DNA from: Juglans regia
Lineage: Eukaryota > Streptophyta > Magnoliopsida > Fagales > Juglandaceae
Reading direction: 5' to 3'
Length of the DNA: 64,000 bases
NCBI RefSeq assembly: GCF_001411555.2
Contig: NC_049907.1
Coordinates: 3,170,243 to 3,234,242 of the forward strand
In this document: positions 1 to 10,922 of the stretch, piece by piece
Layout of the letters: each line of letters starts with the position of its first letter
How positions within the stretch are numbered: the stretch's first letter is position 1
Translations under genes and position numbers: made by a program
Notes under the pieces: generated by a model
The model's database searches: none
Seen by the model: the letters and a program-made list of their open reading frames with translations, nothing else
What the model was told of the DNA's origin: nothing

Positions 1-506
1 ATAAAGTCAATGAAGTATTTTTATTAGAGAGTTTGGTTGCTGAAAAGCATAGGAATTCAATATGAATTTTGGATTCTCTTGGTTGGGGAATGGGAGACGT
101 TCTTAGGTTGCGAATGCAATTGGTGGAAAATACATGAACATAAAAGACTCCTAGGAATTTATTGGAGGTGAAGATAGGAAGTATAGGCTATTGGCTTATA
201 GGCTACTTCTTTTGGTTGAATATCTAATGGATGCAGCCCATTTCGAGTGAGTTTAAGTCAAGAGAAAGAGCAGTGAGTTAAAAAAATTTCCAGGGTCTGC
301 CCTGGTAGTACGTGCTCATGTTGCATGCTTGATTGGGTGCTCAATGTGCTTTTTCAATTTCAATTTTGGCATCTCCTAATGTCAATGAAAATCAACAGTT
401 GTGACTAAGGTGCACAGTTTAGTTAAGTTGAATTAATGGAAATTATAAGTTGAAGAGGGGAGTGGTGGTAGGAATTCTGAGGATCCATTGACTGAGCTCC
501 AATGAG

Positions 507-558
507 TAGGGGTGATAAACGGTCGGTCCGGACCGACCTAACCGACTAAAACAGACTC
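507..558 (+). mobile_element. Terminal fragment of the GGTCC-rich hAT-like family
   Basis: Begins TAGGGGTGATAAACGGTCGG and continues with GGTCC/GGACC motifs. This is the same terminus as the complete element at 53670-54381. It runs up against the MITE at 562, so only one end survives. Confidence 0.6.
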
Positions 559-561
559 TTA

Positions 562-942
562 GGAAGGTCTCGTTTGGATAGTGAAATGAAATGAGATGAT
601 CTATAAATAGTAGTGAAATTGTTTGTGAATAGTAGTGAAATGATTTGAGTTAAGATGTTTATACGGTTTTGAGAAATGAGAGAGACAATTTTGAATAAAA
701 ATATTATAAAGTTAAAATATTGTTAGAATATTATTTTTTAATAATATTATTATTTTTTTAGATTTGAAAAAGTTGAATTGTTTTTTGTGTTTTATTTGGA
801 AGTTTGGAAAAATTGTAATAATTAGGTAATGATTAGATGAAAAATTTGAAGATTCGAAATTGAAAAGTGTTTGTGTTTGTGTTGTTTGGATATTGAGATG
901 AGATGAGATGAAATAAGAGTATCTTGCTATCCAAACTAGGCC
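562..942 (+). mobile_element. TTA-flanked MITE, family A (Tourist/PIF-Harbinger-like), copy 1
   Basis: Imperfect terminal inverted repeats (GGTCTCGTTTGGATAG at the left, CTATCCAAACTAGGCC at the right) are flanked by TTA at 559-561 and 943-945. The 381 bp body is non-coding, with the characteristic run of GAAATGAGATGAT and AATAGTAGTGAAA motifs. A 3 bp TTA target duplication fits PIF/Harbinger MITEs. An inverted second copy lies at 62508-62900. Confidence 0.8.
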
Positions 943-2704
943 TTAAGGTTGAGAGCATTTCCTTCATAATAATATTGTGTTTTCCATTCAAAAGTGTTGG
1001 TATGGAGAGAAAGATTTCAAGTGGTCATTATTTTTGTGCATGTATTGGAGCACCGTGGAAACTTGGCTTCAATATGAAAAATGCTAAAAGGGGTGCATTT
1101 AATCAAATTGTTAGTAGTACACTACTCTTCAGTAAATTGATGTAGGGACGTGACATTTTATATGTAAGCAGGCGTGTGATTTTAATTTTGAGTTTTAAAT
1201 CTCTTGGGCATGTAAGAGCTGTTTGATTAAGAAGTGTCTTCTTTATCAATTTAGCTCCAGGCAAAGCAAAATCAAAGTACTGCTAGAATGGTAAGGATAT
1301 ATTTTACGAGGTAAAATGTCATATTAAAATAACCCATTCCTATAATAAAGCAAATGAAGTGTCAGCATTAAAACCAGGCTGCATTAAAGATTGGTCTTTA
1401 TTGCAGATGGAAGTGATGTTGATCAAGGAGGAATGTGAAATGTTGCTTGGGAGGTAGTTCAAATCTATGATGTGAAATTGTTTAATTATTGTGTTCTTTC
1501 TTACTGACCAAAAAAGAAATTCTTTTGTTCTGTCTTGGTGGTCCGTATTCTTGAAGCTTCATTGTGGTGTTGGTTTTGGATGCAACTATGTTGAAAAGTG
1601 CACTTGTATATGTCCTGTATACTTGGGCTATGCCTATTTCTAACCATAAAACTTGCTTACTGATAAAAAAAGTGCAAATTTCCCATGGTGGGTGGTATAG
1701 AGTCTGAATTGGTTTTGAGGTGGTACATATTGATTTGATCTTCCTTTTAATATGCCTTTCTAGATGGAATTGGTTCTGTCCCTGATATCCTCTGGAAGTA
1801 GTATGACAATGAATTTCATGTACGTCTGTTTGAATGTTGGAATTAAGAACTAGGTAACTTGGCACATATGATTTCTGATGACTGCTTAATGCTTCATGCT
1901 TCATGCCTTGGGAGGGTTTAGGCTTGGGTTTGTATGCATGTTTTGACCAGGTAGATGTTGTCAACAGTTTCTTGTACACTCATTTCCAGTTTCCTCAACT
2001 TTGAGTAAAACATTTTAAATCACTGGTTGCATCATCATGGTACACGAATCTTATCATTTGAAACAGTTGAGAAACAAATCTGTCTACCATCAAATTTTTA
2101 TGTATACTAGTGATGCCACTCCTTGTGAAAATGGAAGGTTGGCCCATTTATTTCATCTATTAACTATGCTAGGCTTGGTGACTCGATACAATGAGCAGAA
2201 ACTGGTTTGCCCAAGAAATTACCTTCTCTAGATTAGATTCAGGGAAAAGTACAGTTTAACTCCAAATTACGAAAATTGGCACATTGCATCCTCAAACTAT
2301 CAAAAATTGCAAGCATATCATCTTTTAAGATTCGACTCATTTCACCAATTTTTCCTCCATCTTAATGGTCAAAATTGGACAAATGTGCTATTTGTCAGTT
2401 TTTGGTAATTGGACAGTGCAATGTGTCATTTTTTGTAGCTTGGCTGCAAAGTTTAAAACAACTGGTAGTTATAGGGTACAGTGTGTATTTTTTTCCCAAA
2501 TATATAAGAATTTTCTTTGTCGATGACATTCTAGTTTTCTGTGTTGGTGTACTAAATCCGTTGCATTTCTTATCCATGAACTGTGAGTATTGTTTAGTGC
2601 CATTTCTAATATTTAATGACATGTTATGACATATATTGCGGCACTGTTGCTTTGAATTTTCTATCTGATTTCTTAACAATGTATTCCTCGTGTTGATTTT
2701 ACAG

Positions 2705-3118
2705 CTATTTGGTGACAGTCATGGGTTTGGCAATTCCCTGGAGCCTGACGCTGCTGGTAGTGGATGCACATTCTGTTTTCATTAGATGTTTACCTCGTCA
2801 ACCAAGAATAATATTGGTCATCGTTCTAGGAGATTTGGTACCTTCATTTTGAATTATTTAAGAACTCTATGATATCATCCTTGTAACTGCTTAAGAGGGA
2901 TATAACGTTTTGTTCTATCTCAGGTTTTGTCGTTTCTCTTGCTAGCTGCGGCGTCTTCGACAGCTAGTGTCACAGATCTCCTGCATGATGCCGGAAGATC
3001 CTACTGCGCTGCAAACTTATGTAGTAGATATCAGTTGTCTGCTGCAATGGCATTCTTGTGTTGGTCCCTTTCATTTGCTTCATCTCTCTTCAATCTTTGG
3101 CTTCTTCCTTCTTTATGA
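2705..3118 (+). CDS. CASP-like protein (CASPL5-type), last two exons; 5' part not visible
   Basis: Two exons at 2705-2837 and 2924-3118 have GT-AG borders and join in frame. The first exon opens in phase 2 (the incoming codon is completed by its first base) and reads YLVTVMGLAIPWSLTLLVVD. The second opens VLSFLLLAAASSTASVTDLL, contains NLCSRYQLSAAMAFLCW and ends NLWLLPSL before a TGA. The product would be three membrane helices (TM2-TM4) of a four-helix CASP/MARVEL-fold protein, with the conserved Asp of TM3 in the GDL just before the splice junction. CASPL proteins are plasma-membrane scaffold proteins related to the Casparian-strip CASPs; the specific role is not known from sequence. The exon with the start codon and TM1 was not recognised in 1-2704, so it probably lies upstream of the window, making the intron longer than 2.7 kb. 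Family call is strong; completeness is unknown. Confidence 0.85.
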
Positions 3119-3164
3119 AATTCTGAGCGGTAGTTGAAATTTGTACAAATGAAATGGGCAAATA

Positions 3165-3467
3165 TCAACTGTTACTTACTATCACAGCATTGGCTAGAAA
3201 CTCATTTCTTAAGGCATTAATGTTGGAGCGAAATTGTGAGAAAAAGACAATGGTTGTCTATGTCGATACCATGGATACACCACGTCGAGGTCTTGAAAAT
3301 TTTATTGGGAATCATACGTTCCCATGCTTTCCATACCATGGAAGCTTTTTGGGACAAGTGCACAAACACCCCTCAAATCTACCGTCGAATCTGCAACAGC
3401 CCAAAAAAAATTATCGAAGTATACGTTATTTTATTTTACTTCCTGGTGACATGTATGCAGGGATGGT
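3165..3467 (+). repeat. PLATZ-array upstream unit U1, left part
   Basis: Homologous to 8620-8870 and 13835-14085; all share the phrase ACCATGGATACACCACNTCG and the end TTTACTTCCTGNTNACATG. The unit is cut by the TRIM at 3468 and resumes at 5598. It starts about 45 bp after the CASPL stop codon. No coding content was recognised. Confidence 0.75.
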
Positions 3468-5597
3468 TGTTACGATCTTATATCGATTAAATATGTGATT
3501 AGTTGGTAGTTTCTAAGCCCTTAGGCATTCTATTTTGTAAGCTAATTTTTAAGGATGAGTTCTACTTAGTGGATTCATAACAAATAGTATTAGAGTCATT
3601 CTACTTATGCAGTTCATGTTGGCATGGTTGCAATCGTGTGGCACGGAGAGTGATGTCGGCATGACAGTGTTCGTCTGGGACTAGGAATGACTTAGCACAT
3701 AGCCAGCCTGTGTGAGTGCCGAGACCGCTGTGGACATCGGCTGTAGAGCGTGGTGGTTGTTACAATCCCACATCGATTAAGTATGAGATATATATATATA
3801 TTTTTTTTTATTTAAGAGTTAGGGCCTCATGTCTACGAGGGACCCCTTTCTAGTTTTATTAATTACCCTCTCACTTGTGGAGGAGGAAAACCGTGGTGCA
3901 GTTATGGACTCCGAGGAAATACAACCAAGACACAAATCTCAGAGACAAAATAAAGCCCAAACAAATACTAAATTCTAAGACCAAAAATGATAAACAACAA
4001 GATATAGACGGCACTTCGGTAAAGCACCCTGAGCTTTATCAGACGACGCAAAAGGTTCCATCAAACCAACTTCTTTAATCTCCCTTTTGAAGTACGTAGA
4101 CCTCGGATATTCCATGTCAAAATTTATTGGGTTTGTGGCTAAAACCCGAGACGATCTCTGAACCTTTTCAAAAAATTTCCAAGTACCTTTTCTTTTTTTT
4201 TGATTCCTCCTCTTCATTCTCCGTGGCATAATCTTTTTAAGTATCAAATATCTCAGCATCAAGTTCTGGATCAGGTTCAAAAACAGAGTCTTCCAATGTG
4301 AAGAAAGCATCCTTAGGCGCTAGTATGGCATCATCATCATCAGGTTTCAACCTAACCTCTCCCACATCCTCCTGCGTATTTACAACCCTTTCAACCGAAC
4401 GCTCACCCTGATACAAACTCGTCCGCCGATTTATCAGCCACATTATTATCCTCCACTCCGCAGTTATCTTGCGTACCACCTTTGGACTCATTCACCGGCT
4501 AATTTGTGGCCACATCCACAACCTGGAGTTGCAAAATGTTCCTAGTATTACCAATATCATATTCCGAAATAACCATAGCACCCTTGCCTTTACCAATGTC
4601 ATCCAATTCCTTTGCATCTTGGACTTCTTTTGCAGTTTCAGTCTCTACTCCTTTCTTCCTCTCCCAGACTTTTTCGCCATTCCGTAGTATCTTCATTTTA
4701 TAGGTACGCACATTATGACCTTGAATTTTACATCAAGAACAGAATGCTAGTAATGTATCATAGATCACTTCCTGTTTGCGACCACTACCCGGCAGCCCTA
4801 TAAAAAAATATGGGATTGGCTCCTTTCAAGGGTCCATATCCAGACATAGACATGCACCATCTGTACGAGTTGCACAGATCATCGGATTATCTCAACGAAT
4901 ATAATAGTCTATCGGTGCAGTGAATATTTTTAAGAACGATTCTTGATAGAAATTGGGTGAGAGCCTAGGCAATGCAATCCAAACACAAATCAAATATGGT
5001 TCTTCATCTTCATTAAAATCAGGTTTCCAAAGAAACAATCTGTATTGTATTCCATTCACTTCACAGACTTCACGTGAATGTGCTTTATGAGAATCTGCTT
5101 CATTTGACATACGTACAAATACGTTTCTTGAATGTCTCATAGTTGAAACCACTGGTAAACAAGATAATCCCCAACGATTGTGAATGTAAAGCCTAATAGC
5201 ATCCAAAGAAGGCCTTTGTCGTAAGAATTTTAGAACAATGGAGAAACGAAAAAGCTCAAAGGATTGGACTATCTCCTCCTTAGAGAATTGAAAACATAGT
5301 TCTCCATCTACATATTTTGGTCCCCGATAAGCCACAGAGATCTCTAGAATTGGTTGAGGTACTACATAGACCAGATCGACGTAAGGACGTCAACCTTCCT
5401 TTACATCAGCAACCATGCAACCCCACGAACCCGAACATCGCAATCACAAGATCCAAGCAGAGTCTTTCTTGCGCTCCAAGAACCAGAGTCTTTCATCCAT
5501 CAGTTGACTAAGTATGAGATTGGTTTATAAGCCTCTAGGCACCTTTTCCCTGTAAGTCGATTTTCAAGAATGAGTTCTACCTAGTGGGTTTATAACA
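3468..5597 (+). mobile_element. TRIM-like small LTR retrotransposon, split by a LINE
   Basis: The 5' LTR is 3468-3582 (TGTTACGATC to CATAACA, 115 bp). The PBS-like AGTATTAGAGTC at 3586-3597 resembles the tRNA-Met site TGGTATCAGAGC. The internal region is only about 175 bp and non-coding. The 3' LTR starts at 3758 (TGTTACAATC) and ends at 5597 (TTTATAACA), interrupted by the LINE at 3790-5508. Target duplication is ATGGT (3463-3467) against GTGGT (5598-5602). Paralogous units at 8.9 and 14.1 kb show the unoccupied site, confirming the insertion. Without the LINE the element is about 0.4 kb, typical of a TRIM. Confidence 0.8.
3790..5508 (-). mobile_element. 5' part of a LINE (L1-type) with DUF4283 ORF1, inserted in the TRIM 3' LTR
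   Basis: The element is flanked by a 12 bp direct repeat TAAGTATGAGAT (3778-3789 and 5509-5520). On the minus strand it ends in a poly-A tract, seen as T-rich sequence at 3790-3815. Minus-strand frames 5335-4892, 4711-4499 and 4491-4237 encode a DUF4283-type gag-like ORF1, with motifs such as AIRLYIHNRWGLSCLPVVS, RNVFVRMSNEAD and VWIALPRLSPNFY. Stops and frame changes separate the pieces, and there is no endonuclease or reverse transcriptase, so it is a defective copy. Orientation, tail and target duplication all fit target-primed reverse transcription. Confidence 0.8.
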
Positions 5598-6379
5598 GTG
5601 GTGCCCTTATGAAAGCAACCATATGATCCAATTAGGCTGATTGGAGGAATGTCGATGATGCCTGTGTTTATATAGTCCTTATGGTAATATAGAGATAAGG
5701 ATGCAAAACCCTAAAGCAACTTTTGGTTGTGATATGATGGCACTAGGGGTGGGGGGGATATGGATGGTGGACTAAGCCACCTGTTTGCTCGTCAAACAGA
5801 CAGAGTTAGGGAGTATAGGGAGGTGTGGGTGGAGTATTGGGAGAAATTCTGACTCTCCACCCTAACGGAAGCGGGTTTTGGGAGGGGTGGTTGCCCAACC
5901 TATGGCAAACAAGGTTTCGGGACTATACATGAACATGTGGAACTAGCTAATATGCATTGAAAGACATATAATAGTATAAATTAGTAATCACAGGCATTAA
6001 TCGGTCTAGAATGCTATCCGTGCTAGCTGTAAATTAGTGTTTCCTCTAAGCTTCATAATCATAGGACTCTAGTAATTAAACATTGACTTTAAAAACGTAT
6101 AGACCCAAATAATAAATCATCATTAATCTCAAAGGAACTAATGAACACGACCAGAAAAATAATAATAAAAATAAATAAATAAATCGGTAAGACATGTGAA
6201 CTTATTAATGGAAATACCTCGACATTATACAAATAAACACATCTTGCAGAATTTTAAGATAAAGTGGTACTACACATTTATCAATGAAATCCATTGATCC
6301 CAAATTTAAGAAAACATAAAGCTACATTAAAAATCCACAAAAAATGGGAGGAATAATTGGCCTACTTGTCAATGTCTAT
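5598..6379 (+). repeat. PLATZ-array upstream unit U1, right part
   Basis: Homologous to 8871-9665 and 14086-14875. Its later part (about 5980-6379) also matches 20990-21345 and 22195-22560, which lie upstream of PLATZ sequences. Shared phrases include GAATTTTAAGATA and TTATCAATGAAATCCATTGA. Non-coding; read here as ancestral 5' flank of a PLATZ gene. It is terminated by the CACTA end at 6380. Confidence 0.7.
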
Positions 6380-6554
6380 CACTACAAAAAAAAAGGGTTA
6401 CCGGCGTTCCATTAATGCTGGCAACTTGGAGCTAAACGTCGATACTATATTTACCGGCTTTTATTTGCCAATCGAACACATGGGTGGATACATATGGGAC
6501 AATTACCTTGTTTAATGGCAACGCATGTATAATCCAAGCCTCCACCCTTAACGC
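6380..6554 (+). mobile_element. CACTA transposon 5' terminal fragment
   Basis: Starts CACTACAAAAAAAAAGGG followed by an ACCGGCGTTCC segment typical of CACTA subtermini. Homology with the other upstream units stops just before it, marking it as an insertion. It is cut by the Gypsy-type LTR at 6555. No transposase is present. Confidence 0.6.
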
Positions 6555-6958
6555 TGTAAGATGTATTCTGAAAAGGGAAGTCTGGAATTGATTTTATGAG
6601 AAGTTGGAAAAGTAACGTTGTTAATAGAAGGAAGGGTGAAATGGTGCGTTGTGATTTTAGTGAAAATATGTGATTTGTGAATGAATGAAGGATAGCAGTA
6701 GCTGTGCATAATGGTGTGTTGCGGTTATGGTGAAGCGGTGCATTTTGTTAAGGTTGATGGGCAATAATTGGTTTAATCAAAGCTAAGAATAAAGCTGAGA
6801 ATCATGTGAAAGGAGATTCATTTTAGCATATTTTGAACTAAGTGGAGTTTGGAGATTATTGGAAAATCTCTTGCAAGAAATGACAGTTACGTTCTTGGTT
6901 TTCCTTTCTTGAGTTCTTACTTTCTTGCATTTTCTTGTTTCAACCTTGTTTGGTGACA
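6555..6958 (+). mobile_element. Gypsy-type LTR, copy A (right end approximate)
   Basis: Starts TGTAAGATGT, exactly where copy B (11592) follows a purine-rich GGGGAAGGGA tract and Gypsy integrase-like sequence; that context identifies it as a 3' LTR in copy B. The right end near TTTGGTGACA is a guess from terminal-dinucleotide logic; no target duplication was confirmed. Confidence 0.5.
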
Positions 6959-8148
6959 GGAAGGAAGTAAGCTTGTGATAGACGGTTGACCTCATGTGTG
7001 TTAGGATAGTACATGCAATTGCAAGCATATGTTTTGACTATCGCCAACTCGGCAACTAAAGTTAGGTATACATCTATGCAGTTTACTATTTTCCCTACCC
7101 GATAATATGAGGCAAGAGTAATCAAGTCTCTCCATCGGCCAGTCTAGAGAAACCAAATGAAATGGTTCTCAACTTATCACAGTCTCCAATCATAACACCA
7201 TAGCCTTCTAGACAGATTGTGAAAAGGAACAGTCGTCGAATGAGGTTTTCCTTTAGCTTGTCCAATAATTCATGTGGGGATGATGATTAAGACCAACCTA
7301 GCTATTTGTCCTTGATCCCTTTTTTAGTTTTATAATTTTGCAGTAGTTAGAATGAGTAATAGTTGAGGATTCCAACTCCTTCTTCATGTGTCTCTAATCC
7401 TTTATAGTAAGAGAAATTTTATTTGTAGTCTCCAATTGGGGATTGTATGTGCAAACCCTTCATTAAATAGAAAAAAATATCATTTTTATAAAGATATTAT
7501 TGTAATTTTAAAAAAATTTAAAGATAAAATTGACTAGGCTTGCAATGCAGTCTCCAAATGGAGATTGTATGTAGCATTGCTCGATCGGTTGGTAATGCCT
7601 ACTTAAAAAAAAATAACATTGATGTTGTAATCACACTGTATTTTTTTATATATGATAGCGATGTTATTGTCAGATGATTTGTGAAGACTGCTAATGACAT
7701 CACGATTTTTGAAAAAGTAGATGTCTTCTTTGTATCGATGATGCCGATGTAGACTCGTTGTCATTTAATAGGTCACCAATAAAAAAAATTGCATTAGACA
7801 TAAGTTCAATTGAAGATCTTAGTGACGTACACTGGTTAATTAAATTTACAACTCTCTCGTACTGTTGTGACTTTGCAAGGATATGGGAAGCAATTCCACC
7901 TTGTTGGCTTAATACTTCATATTCGCCTTGTGCTTTGTATGCATTTTTTCAATCTGGAAAACATAGTCACATTAGCTATAAGACACGTAATGATATCAAG
8001 TAATCACAGGCATCAATCAATTCAGAATTCTAAGTTGAGCACGTATGACAAATTTATTCAAAAAATAAAAAATCCATTGACCAAATAACTATAAAGCTAC
8101 AATAGAAATCAGCAAAAGAACGAGAGGAGTTTCACACAAAGTCATTTA

Positions 8149-8471
8149 GGCTACGTTTGGATGTTAAGCTGAGTTCAATTCTTTATGAATAGTAGTGAGT
8201 TGAGTAGTGAAGAGAATTTTGTGGAACTCATCTAAACTGAGTTTAAAGTGTACTTGTATGTTAAGATGAGTTTAGTACTTTTTATGAGAAGTTGAAATAG
8301 GTTGTGAGTCTCACGTATAAATATGTGTTAAGTTGAAAAAGGTTATGGGTCCTACGTGTAAAGAGGTTTTGAGTTGAAATGAGTTTAGTGATTTGAGAGT
8401 TGGGTAGTTGGATATTAGACTCAGTTTAAAATTAGACTGATCTTACCTGAGTCTTGCAACCAAACGCAGCC
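8149..8471 (+). mobile_element. TTA-flanked MITE, family B, copy 1
   Basis: Ends GGCTACGTTTGGATGTTAAG and CCAAACGCAGCC, flanked by TTA (8146-8148 and 8472-8474). Non-coding 323 bp body. Duplicated with its host block at 13352-13674. A diverged third copy is at about 56038-56322. Confidence 0.8.
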
Positions 8472-8619
8472 TTAATTAGTTAGACTAGGACTCCTGTATA
8501 TTATGCAAATATAAGAACCCTACTTTGTCTATTTTCAACCTCCTAATCCAATTAGGAGTTAAAGAACTTATAATATAAGTTCTTATAAGTAAAATGTTAA
8601 CCCACAAAAGATTATTACC

Positions 8620-9665
8620 AACTTACTATCACAACATTGACTATGAATTCATTTTTTAAGGCATTAATGCATGAGTGAAATTCTGATGAGAAAAATCCAA
8701 ATGTTGTCTATATCGAAACCATGGATACACCACATCGAGGTCTTGAAAAATTTCTTAAATTTACCGTCAAATTTTCAATCACCCCACAAATTATAAATTT
8801 TGGTCATCACTGCTTTAAACTACCAAGAGTATGTTACTTTGTTTTACTTCCTGATAACATGTATGCAAGGTGTGGTGCCCCTATGAAAGCAACCATATGA
8901 TCCATTAAGTTGATCAGAGGAATGTCGATGGCGCCTGTTCTTGTAGTCCCTACGGTAATATAGAGGTCAGGAAGCAAGCCCTAAAATAGCTTTTGGTTGT
9001 CATACAATGGCACTAAGGGTGGGGATCATTTGGACAGTGGCCGACAATGATACTCGTTCACTTGTCGTACGGACTGGACTAGGGAGTATATGGTGGCGGG
9101 GACAAGAATGTACTAGGGGAGAAATTGACTGATCTTGGCCCAAACGGGAACCGAGTGCAGGAAAGGTAGCTGCCCACCAGTGTAGGGCAGGTAGCACCCT
9201 TAATATATATGGGAAACAAGGTTTCACGACTGTAGGTGAACATGTGGAAATGGCCAACATGCATTGAAAGGCACGTAATGATATAAATTAGTAATTACAT
9301 GAATTAATGATTAGTCCCATTTGCCATCCGTGCTCGCTATGCACTAAGTAGCTCCCCACATTGGCTTTGAAAACGTATCGAGCCAAGTAACCAACCACCA
9401 TTAACCTCAAAGGAAATAATGAACAGAATCAAGAAAAAAAAAAACAAATGACATGTGAATTTATTATTGAAAATTATTCCAGTAAACACATTTTGTAGAA
9501 TTTTAAAATAGAGTGGTACTGCGCATTTATCTATGAAATTCGTTGAACCCAAATTAAAGAAAATATAAATGTACACCAAAAATCTGCAAAAAATGGGAGG
9601 AGTCTCGTACCGACTATAGTTAGCATAGGACTCTTTCCTATGATGCATATTTAGTAATCAACCTA
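8620..9665 (+). repeat. PLATZ-array upstream unit U2 (uninterrupted)
   Basis: Carries the same sequence order as 3165-3467 plus 5598-6379 but without the TRIM, so it supplies the empty site. Also matches U3 at 13835-14875. Non-coding. Confidence 0.75.
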
Positions 9666-10159
9666 CTTGTGCGTGTCATATATTTTCCACCTCTTAATCC
9701 AATTAGGATTGAAGAACTTAGAATATTTATTTTAAAGTTTTTCGGATGCTTTTATCTCTGACAAACTTCGTCTCAAATTCATGCATTTGGAGTATCTTTA
9801 TTAGATATTGTACGTTAGTCATTTTTATTGAGTTTTGATCTGTTTTGACATTGTTTGAAGCTCTAAACCCATTTTTGGCATTTTGATTTTAGTCTTGTAG
9901 TTGATCAAGGCCATATGTAGACTATTATCGGCTCAATCTTTTGGTCTATTATTAGCTCTTTGTATGTTTTGGCCCATTATTAAATCATTGTTGGCCATGA
10001 CTCCGGATTTGATGTTCCAATTCATGCATGCCAATCACTTAATCACCAATGTTATTTTTTTCATCTCATCAGCGACCAAATTAACGAATATAAAGGCTAC
10101 ACTCAAATTTTAAAATCAAAATTTTAAAGTTCTCCACCTAATTGAGTACTTTGAAGGAG

Positions 10160-10366
10160 ATGTTGGTGATAATATCAAGTCAAGAATTTGATTTAATTTT
10201 CATAATGATTAAGATATCTATCTCATCTCATCTCAATGTAATTTTTTTATGAATATAAATCTATTCCTTGTATTCAATAACAGCTGATAACAATAAATAC
10301 GTAGCCCACAAAATCTTTCTCAATCCTCTCCTCTCTATCTCAAATTTTATTATATTTTATATTTTC
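10160..10366 (+). mobile_element. Possible solo Copia-like LTR abutting the PLATZ fragment
   Basis: An AT-rich stretch beginning TGTTGGTGATAATATC follows a purine-rich GAAGGAGA, and it replaces the expected 5' half of PLATZ exon 1. The same sequence occurs in copy B at about 15363-15570. Composition and the leading TGTTGG suggest an LTR; no internal domain or target duplication supports it. Confidence 0.35.
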
Positions 10367-10483
10367 TATCGGATGCCAACTTCCACGACCCGTGCAAAGA
10401 ACACAATGATAAAGAATACGCTAATTTGCTTGGATTGTGATGGAAAAGTGCTTTGTAAAAGTTGGTGCAGCATGCATGCATGT
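10362..10483 (+). pseudogene. PLATZ exon-1 fragment, copy A
   Basis: Aligns with exon 1 of the intact PLATZ gene from GATGCCAACTTCCACGACCC through GATTGTGATGGAAAAGTGC to GCAGCATGCATGCATGT. It lacks the start codon and the first part of exon 1. One base is missing in the codon before CLDC, which shifts the frame, and about nine bases are missing between the CK-C motif and the CSMH segment. An LTR inserted at 10484 removes the rest. It cannot encode the zinc-binding domain. Confidence 0.85.
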
Positions 10484-10922
10484 TGTAACACCCGGGTCGA
10501 ACGCTTGCGTTCCAAATTTTCAAATTTCTTTTAGATTTTTATGTATGAAAATAACGAGTAATTTCAAATGAGTTATGGGCTCAAAAATTTGTTTTGGTGG
10601 ATTTTACTGAGCTGGGATAATTAGATGAAATTCCTTTAAGTGGGAACTTATCCGAAAATTTTATAAGATAAGTATTATTTTTAAAGATTAAGCCGATACC
10701 GATAACTCACGGAAAGTCCAAACCACCACGTACGCTCAAAAGTTCAAAACTCAAACCAATGAGAACAAGTCCAGACTCCACGCCATGCACGTTTTCACGC
10801 CATGGACGTCTCCCTCCCAGAGTCTATATATATTCATGTATAAGCTGGATGTTCAATTTTTCGCCAAGCTAGGGTTGTCGCACATAGTTTTTCCAGCAGG
10901 CAAATCCTAGGAAACCACCATA
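10484..10922 (+). mobile_element. Truncated LTR (TGTAACACCC family), copy A
   Basis: Starts TGTAACACCCGGGTCGAACG, preceded by CATGT (10479-10483). It matches the first 439 bp or so of the full solo LTR at 15687-17623, then stops abruptly at the junction with Gypsy integrase sequence. Confidence 0.8.

Larger units (their letters stand above)
1..2704 (+). other. Probable long intron of the CASPL5 gene with transposon insertions
   Basis: No convincing coding exon was found. The interval holds an AT-rich stretch, a hAT-like terminus at 507-558 and a TTA-flanked MITE at 562-942, and ends in a pyrimidine tract plus CAG acceptor at 2704. A 165-codon open frame on the minus strand (1482-1979) has no recognisable domain. 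Calling the whole interval intronic is inference from the phase of the next exon. Confidence 0.5.
6555..10922 (+). repeat. Tandem segmental duplication, copy A (about 4.4 kb)
   Basis: Nearly collinear with 11592-16126. The offset is about 5.02 kb before 7.98 kb and 5.20 kb after it. The change comes from a deletion of about 50 bp in copy A near 7980 and a 131 bp extra repeat in copy B. Contents in order: Gypsy-type LTR, unclassified non-coding DNA, a TTA MITE (8149-8471), upstream unit U2 (8620-9665), LTR-like AT-rich DNA, a PLATZ exon-1 fragment and a truncated LTR. No intact gene was recognised in it. Confidence 0.9.

Noticed and set aside
1482..1979. 165-codon minus-strand open frame as a gene
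   Set aside because: No recognisable domain, low-complexity composition, and it lies in what is probably an intron of the CASPL5 gene.
10268..10534. 88-codon plus-strand frame as a small protein
   Set aside because: It reads the PLATZ fragment partly out of frame and continues into the LTR; it is an accident of the one-base deletion.
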